Source: Archegozetes longisetosus
Lineage: Eukaryota; Arthropoda; Arachnida; Sarcoptiformes; Trhypochthoniidae
Direction: 5' to 3'
DNA length: 64,000 nt
Assembly (NCBI GenBank): GCA_018873245.2
Contig: JAEMBT020000004.1
Span: 7,791,073-7,855,072, forward strand
Positions 60,306 to 64,000 of this stretch are shown here, one piece after another. Each line of letters opens with the position of its first letter. Position 1 is the first letter of the stretch. The notes beneath the pieces were generated by a model. The model saw nothing but the letters and a program-made list of their open reading frames with translations. It was not told the DNA's origin and made no database searches. Both the position numbers and the translations under genes were made by a program.

Positions 60306-61827
60306 TTATTTTGGTATTCTCTTCAATAGTTTTAGTTCATGTGTTAACCAAATAGCAGTCGAGAGCACTGTTAAAGCTCCCGATTGATGGGATGCGGCCA
60401 ATGTTTTGGGCACATAGAATAGTAGGGTTGCGATTCCGAGTCCGACCTGCATCAGTGTGACGGCCATCAAACAATTGACTGCAAGTCGAGCTCGGGAATT
60501 CAATGGTAAACGTCTTGAATACATCCAAAGACCAGTCACTGTACAAAACGCTAATTCACCTAATAATCTGTGGTCAAACTGAACAGTCGTTGCATTTTCG
60601 AAAAAGTTTTTCCACTTAGGAGACAACGAAAGAATATCTGTTGGGATCCATCGGTCAGCCATTTTAGGAAATGAATTGTAAACGAGACCAGCATCTAACC
60701 CAGCGACTAATGCACCCGATAATGCAGTTAAGAATACAAGACCTTTAGCCGTGTGGGCCAATCTTCTGAATAAAACCATTTGTTGACTGTGTTGGGTCTG
60801 AAAATGATTGATCCATTATAAAGTACTTTAAATATAATTTTTCTAGTCATAAGTTGACTCACTTGTAGAGGTGGCAAAACGTGTGCCAGACCTGACCATA
60901 AGAGAAGTGAATAAAATACGAAAGCAGTTCCCAAATGAGCAGCCAATCGATAGTGACTGACTTTTGGTTCTCTAATATATTCAGTTTTTTCTTCGAGTCC
61001 ACTCTTAACCATATACCAGCCCAGCAAACCCTTCAGTAATAAATATTACATTTAGTTAATCAGTTTTGATAAAATTTTCAAATTTATAAACAATAAAAAC
61101 GAAATTTTAATATAGCAAGTTTATAATAAGTTTGTTTTATTATATAAAGACCTGAAATGCTAAAAGTCCACCAAATATAATAACTCGTGGTTTCATAGCT
61201 TTGGTGAACCATTTTTTATACCAGAAAAAGGCCGCTGGAATGAAATACAAGGCACCAATACTTCTACCTAACATTCGATGAGTGTACTCCATATACCAAA
61301 TCCATTTAAACTCTTCTAATGTCATATCTTTGTTGCGACTAAAAACAAATTGACTTTCATTATAAATATGATTAAGTGATTAAACAAGGATTGATTACAT
61401 TTTGAATTCAGGAAACATTTTGTATTTTTCGAACTCTTCGATCCACTGTGAACTAGTCATTGGTGGAAACTCTTTAAACGGGTGCCAATCAACCATAGAG
61501 AGACCAGAATTGGTTAGTCTTGTCACACCACCAATTACTACAGTAGCGAAAGTCATTCCTCCGCATGTCAAAAGCCACACACCGACGGTCTTTCTGGCTT
61601 TGGATGAGATCTCATTCATTGGTTGGCTATTCAACAATTGGACACTTTTACGGACATTCATTAGTTTTGGAAAACCAAACTACAAATAAGATAATAATTT
61701 GTATGAATGACTTTCTAAAGTTTTCGATTCAAAAATGATTTACATTTTCTGAATATTTATGTGATCTCAAGATATTATTGAAAATACACGTTCGACTCAT
61801 TCCTGTTCTTATTATCGATGACAACAT
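60306..61827 (-). CDS. COX15: Heme A synthase COX15
   Basis: Five exons, 61744-61827, 61399-61679, 61152-61338, 60863-61030 and 60306-60797, sum to 1212 nt, 403 residues (human 410). The first exon ([20 protein letters not shown]) is a basic, hydroxylated mitochondrial presequence. The body follows COX15 closely: [94 protein letters not shown] and [10 protein letters not shown]. The conserved histidines of the heme-binding sites (in THRM, AAHLG, FDHR, SHQSG) are all present. It is an eight-helix inner-membrane enzyme converting heme O to heme A for cytochrome c oxidase. Introns are 60-121 nt. GCGCAAA occurs at 61973-61979, about 146 nt upstream of the ATG. Confidence 0.97.
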
Positions 61828-64000
61828 TTTGACTAAATTTAGTTTTGATTCAAATAGAAATATAAATAAATTAAATAGAGTTTTATTACTAACTTATCTA
61901 AAAGCATTTATTGTTGAATGCAATGTTTTGAACATAAGACAACGGGTGATGTAACGAATGGGAGGGGCCAAAGCGCAAATTCAGTTTTGCTTCAAATGTA
62001 CGAAGTTTTACGTGAGCACATACACGAGTGCCTTTTCATGCCTTAAATCATAGATTACGATGAAGATTCATCGTCAAATTGATAAAAGTTAAGCAAGTTT
62101 AAGCTTAATCAGGGTTTAATATCGAAATTTGAGTTTTCAATTTAGAATTTAGAAATTTGAGCACAACTCTAGTTTTAATCAAATTTTCTCCAAACTTAAT
62201 GCAAATTATATTCAAATCAGTCATTTCTTTTCATCGACAAGTTAAGAGCAGAAACCAAACGAAAGTTTGACATATCGCTTGTCATGTCGTTCTTAACGTA
62301 TCATTTTACGTTGCTTTTAAAGTTTTTCTCAGAATATGCCATCATTGAAGTGAGACACTAGAGGCATCGAGTTTCAATAGTTAACTTTATGGTAGATAAG
62401 CAACAGATGTCAAATGAACACATTTAAGCTCTAATAAAGAACCAATTTGCATATTGGGTGAAAGCTTTAGTCGTCATCTTCATGATATGTCAAACTTGAC
62501 TGTTTTCCAATGAGCTCTTACCTGAAATGTTTTACGCATTAGTCCATACCCGATTGTTGAAGTCATTACTCATATTCAATATTGAATAAGTCAGGTTTTA
62601 CAAAGAGAGGTCGAGAGACTAGTCGAGTCATTCATGCCATGAATCGAATTTGTACTTGGAATGATTTCAAAATTATTAAATAATATTTAAACTGAGATAT
62701 TTATTCTATACGCTGGTCTTGGAGTTCAAATAAATTTGAAAAGAGCTATTTTTCAGTCTATCGGCTTTTTCAATAAAATAATAATATCTAATTATATGTA
62801 AGTGCATTTTCCCTAACTTTTCCAATTTAGTTATCATAATCTATTTTTTCAATCAATAATAATCAAAGGAATGCTTCACTTCTATGATGAAGAATTTTCA
62901 TGCATACTATTCATAGATTTTCTCTGAATGGTATGTGTTTGACTTTTTAATGCTTGAAAAAAGATAGAAAAAAATAATAATTTGATTGAATGTGTGAGGT
63001 CAGCTTTTGAAAAATTCATCTTAATAGAATTTATTGAGATTTATTGCATACTGCAAAACCTCATATTTTTTTCAAATTTTATTCAAAAATATTGAATAAC
63101 TAAGCTTTTCATGACATTTATTATTGCGGAAAAAAGTGGATAAACAGTACTTAATGATCAAACTTAATAAGTTTAGTATTATATATCAAAATGCTATCAA
63201 ACATCTCATAAATATTGCTAAAATTGTTAAGTTATCCGATTTCTGACCCACAGTTGTTTGTAATCACCAGAGAATGACATTATTTAGTATATGTTTTCGA
63301 TCACTTTGTCGTGAAGTTATAGACGAATTGACCCATTTACAAACAAATATTAAGAATAAATTAGTTGAATACCACCATTATTGCGTCCTAAAATTATTCA
63401 AAATGTAAAATAGTAGAAACCATTGTTTCAGGTTTTAAGTCAACTTTTTTTTTATAATATCCTGTTTGGTACTATGCTTATTTCAAATATAGAACTTGGA
63501 TAAAAACTGACCGATTTTAAAGTTTTAATTATAAATCTTCTTTGTTTTCTGCCGAAAAATTATGATCCAAAAAAACTCCAACTATTAATCATTCGGCTTT
63601 CATAGCGTTTTCGATAACTTCTTTATTCCTGGTATCAATAGTCGGTTTAATAATTTAATTAAAGTTTTGAAACAAACTAGATTAGAAAAGGATAAGATTT
63701 GAAGAAAGAAAGAAGAACTGACAATAGACAGGAAAATGTCATATTTAGATATTTATCAACAAAAAATCTGAAATCAGTCGAATATAGTTATGGAAGTAAT
63801 ATTTTTCGTGTTTTATGCATAACTGATTCTGGGAGTGGTAAGTGCACTGATGAAGGAGAAAGAGATTTGAAACTCCGTAACAGTGATAAGTATTTGGCTG
63901 GAACGATCGACATGTGCCATAGAGTGGGTGCTCTCACTCTTCTATAGTCCTATTCAAGTTTTCAACATTCAAACAACTCAACTTTAATAGCTTTCTTTCG
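61828..64000. other. COX15 upstream region and following DNA without an identified gene
   Basis: The first few hundred bases should contain the COX15 promoter; a relatively GC-rich patch with GGGAGGGGCCAAAGCGCAAA lies at 61960-61978. Beyond that I see only AT-rich sequence and no credible exon up to the window end. Confidence 0.55.

Noticed and set aside
63699-63947. 82-codon open frame at the window end
   Set aside because: Begins with a non-ATG codon and shows no recognisable domain; could be part of an exon continuing beyond the window but cannot be supported.

Overview
The window is nuclear DNA from an animal. Genes are split by GT-AG introns, the base composition is very AT-rich, and the recognisable proteins are eukaryotic housekeeping or metazoan families (DDX1, GPN2, MIC60, COX15, RNASEK, TMEM170, UBTD, ZIP13, an F-box/LRR protein, a testis-kinase-like protein kinase and an LRR receptor). 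Most introns are tiny (53-81 nt in all 11 DDX1 introns). The RNASEK sequence (NCWIAACLY) looks arthropod-like. An AT-rich arthropod, perhaps an acariform mite, is my best guess, but the sequence does not prove it. No bacterial, plasmid, CRISPR or viral gene is visible.

Layout. Positions 1-4.3 kb have no recognisable gene, only simple repeats. One intronless LRR membrane-protein gene lies at 4.37-5.93 kb (minus). From 5.9 to 33.4 kb there is a desert of about 27.5 kb with no recognisable coding sequence. It holds microsatellites, short minisatellites, a CpG/TGACG-rich block near 15.6 kb and a hAT-like transposon relic near 23.1-23.4 kb. A compact block follows at 33.4-45.2 kb: DDX1 (-), RNASEK (+), a pogo/Tigger-like MITE, an HMG-box fragment (-), TMEM170 (-), GPN2 (+), MIC60 (-) and UBTD (+). 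These form three head-to-head pairs with intergenic spacers of 0.4-0.55 kb and one tail-to-tail pair. A second poor stretch (45.2-49.9 kb) precedes an F-box/LRR gene (-) and an intronless protein kinase (-). After 3.4 kb of apparently empty DNA come ZIP13 (+) and COX15 (-), arranged tail to tail with back-to-back poly(A) signals. The last 2.2 kb shows no gene.

For the spliced genes I rebuilt exon chains by hand from splice sites, reading frame and family similarity. DDX1, TMEM170, MIC60, UBTD, the F-box gene, ZIP13 and COX15 each give an uninterrupted frame with a length divisible by three. Some first exons (F-box, MIC60, COX15, TMEM170) are short and easily missed.

Functionally the genes are not a pathway. 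Two act in mitochondria (MIC60 in cristae, COX15 in heme A synthesis), two in RNA or RNA polymerase biology (DDX1, GPN2), two in endomembrane function (RNASEK, ZIP13), and two probably in ubiquitin pathways (UBTD, F-box). I found no convincing new multi-gene system. The most interesting points are a DEVD variant of the DDX1 DEAD motif, a shortened MIC60, a kinase with an altered APE motif, the two transposon relics, a foldback structure at 48.1 kb and the CpG/TGACG block in the desert.
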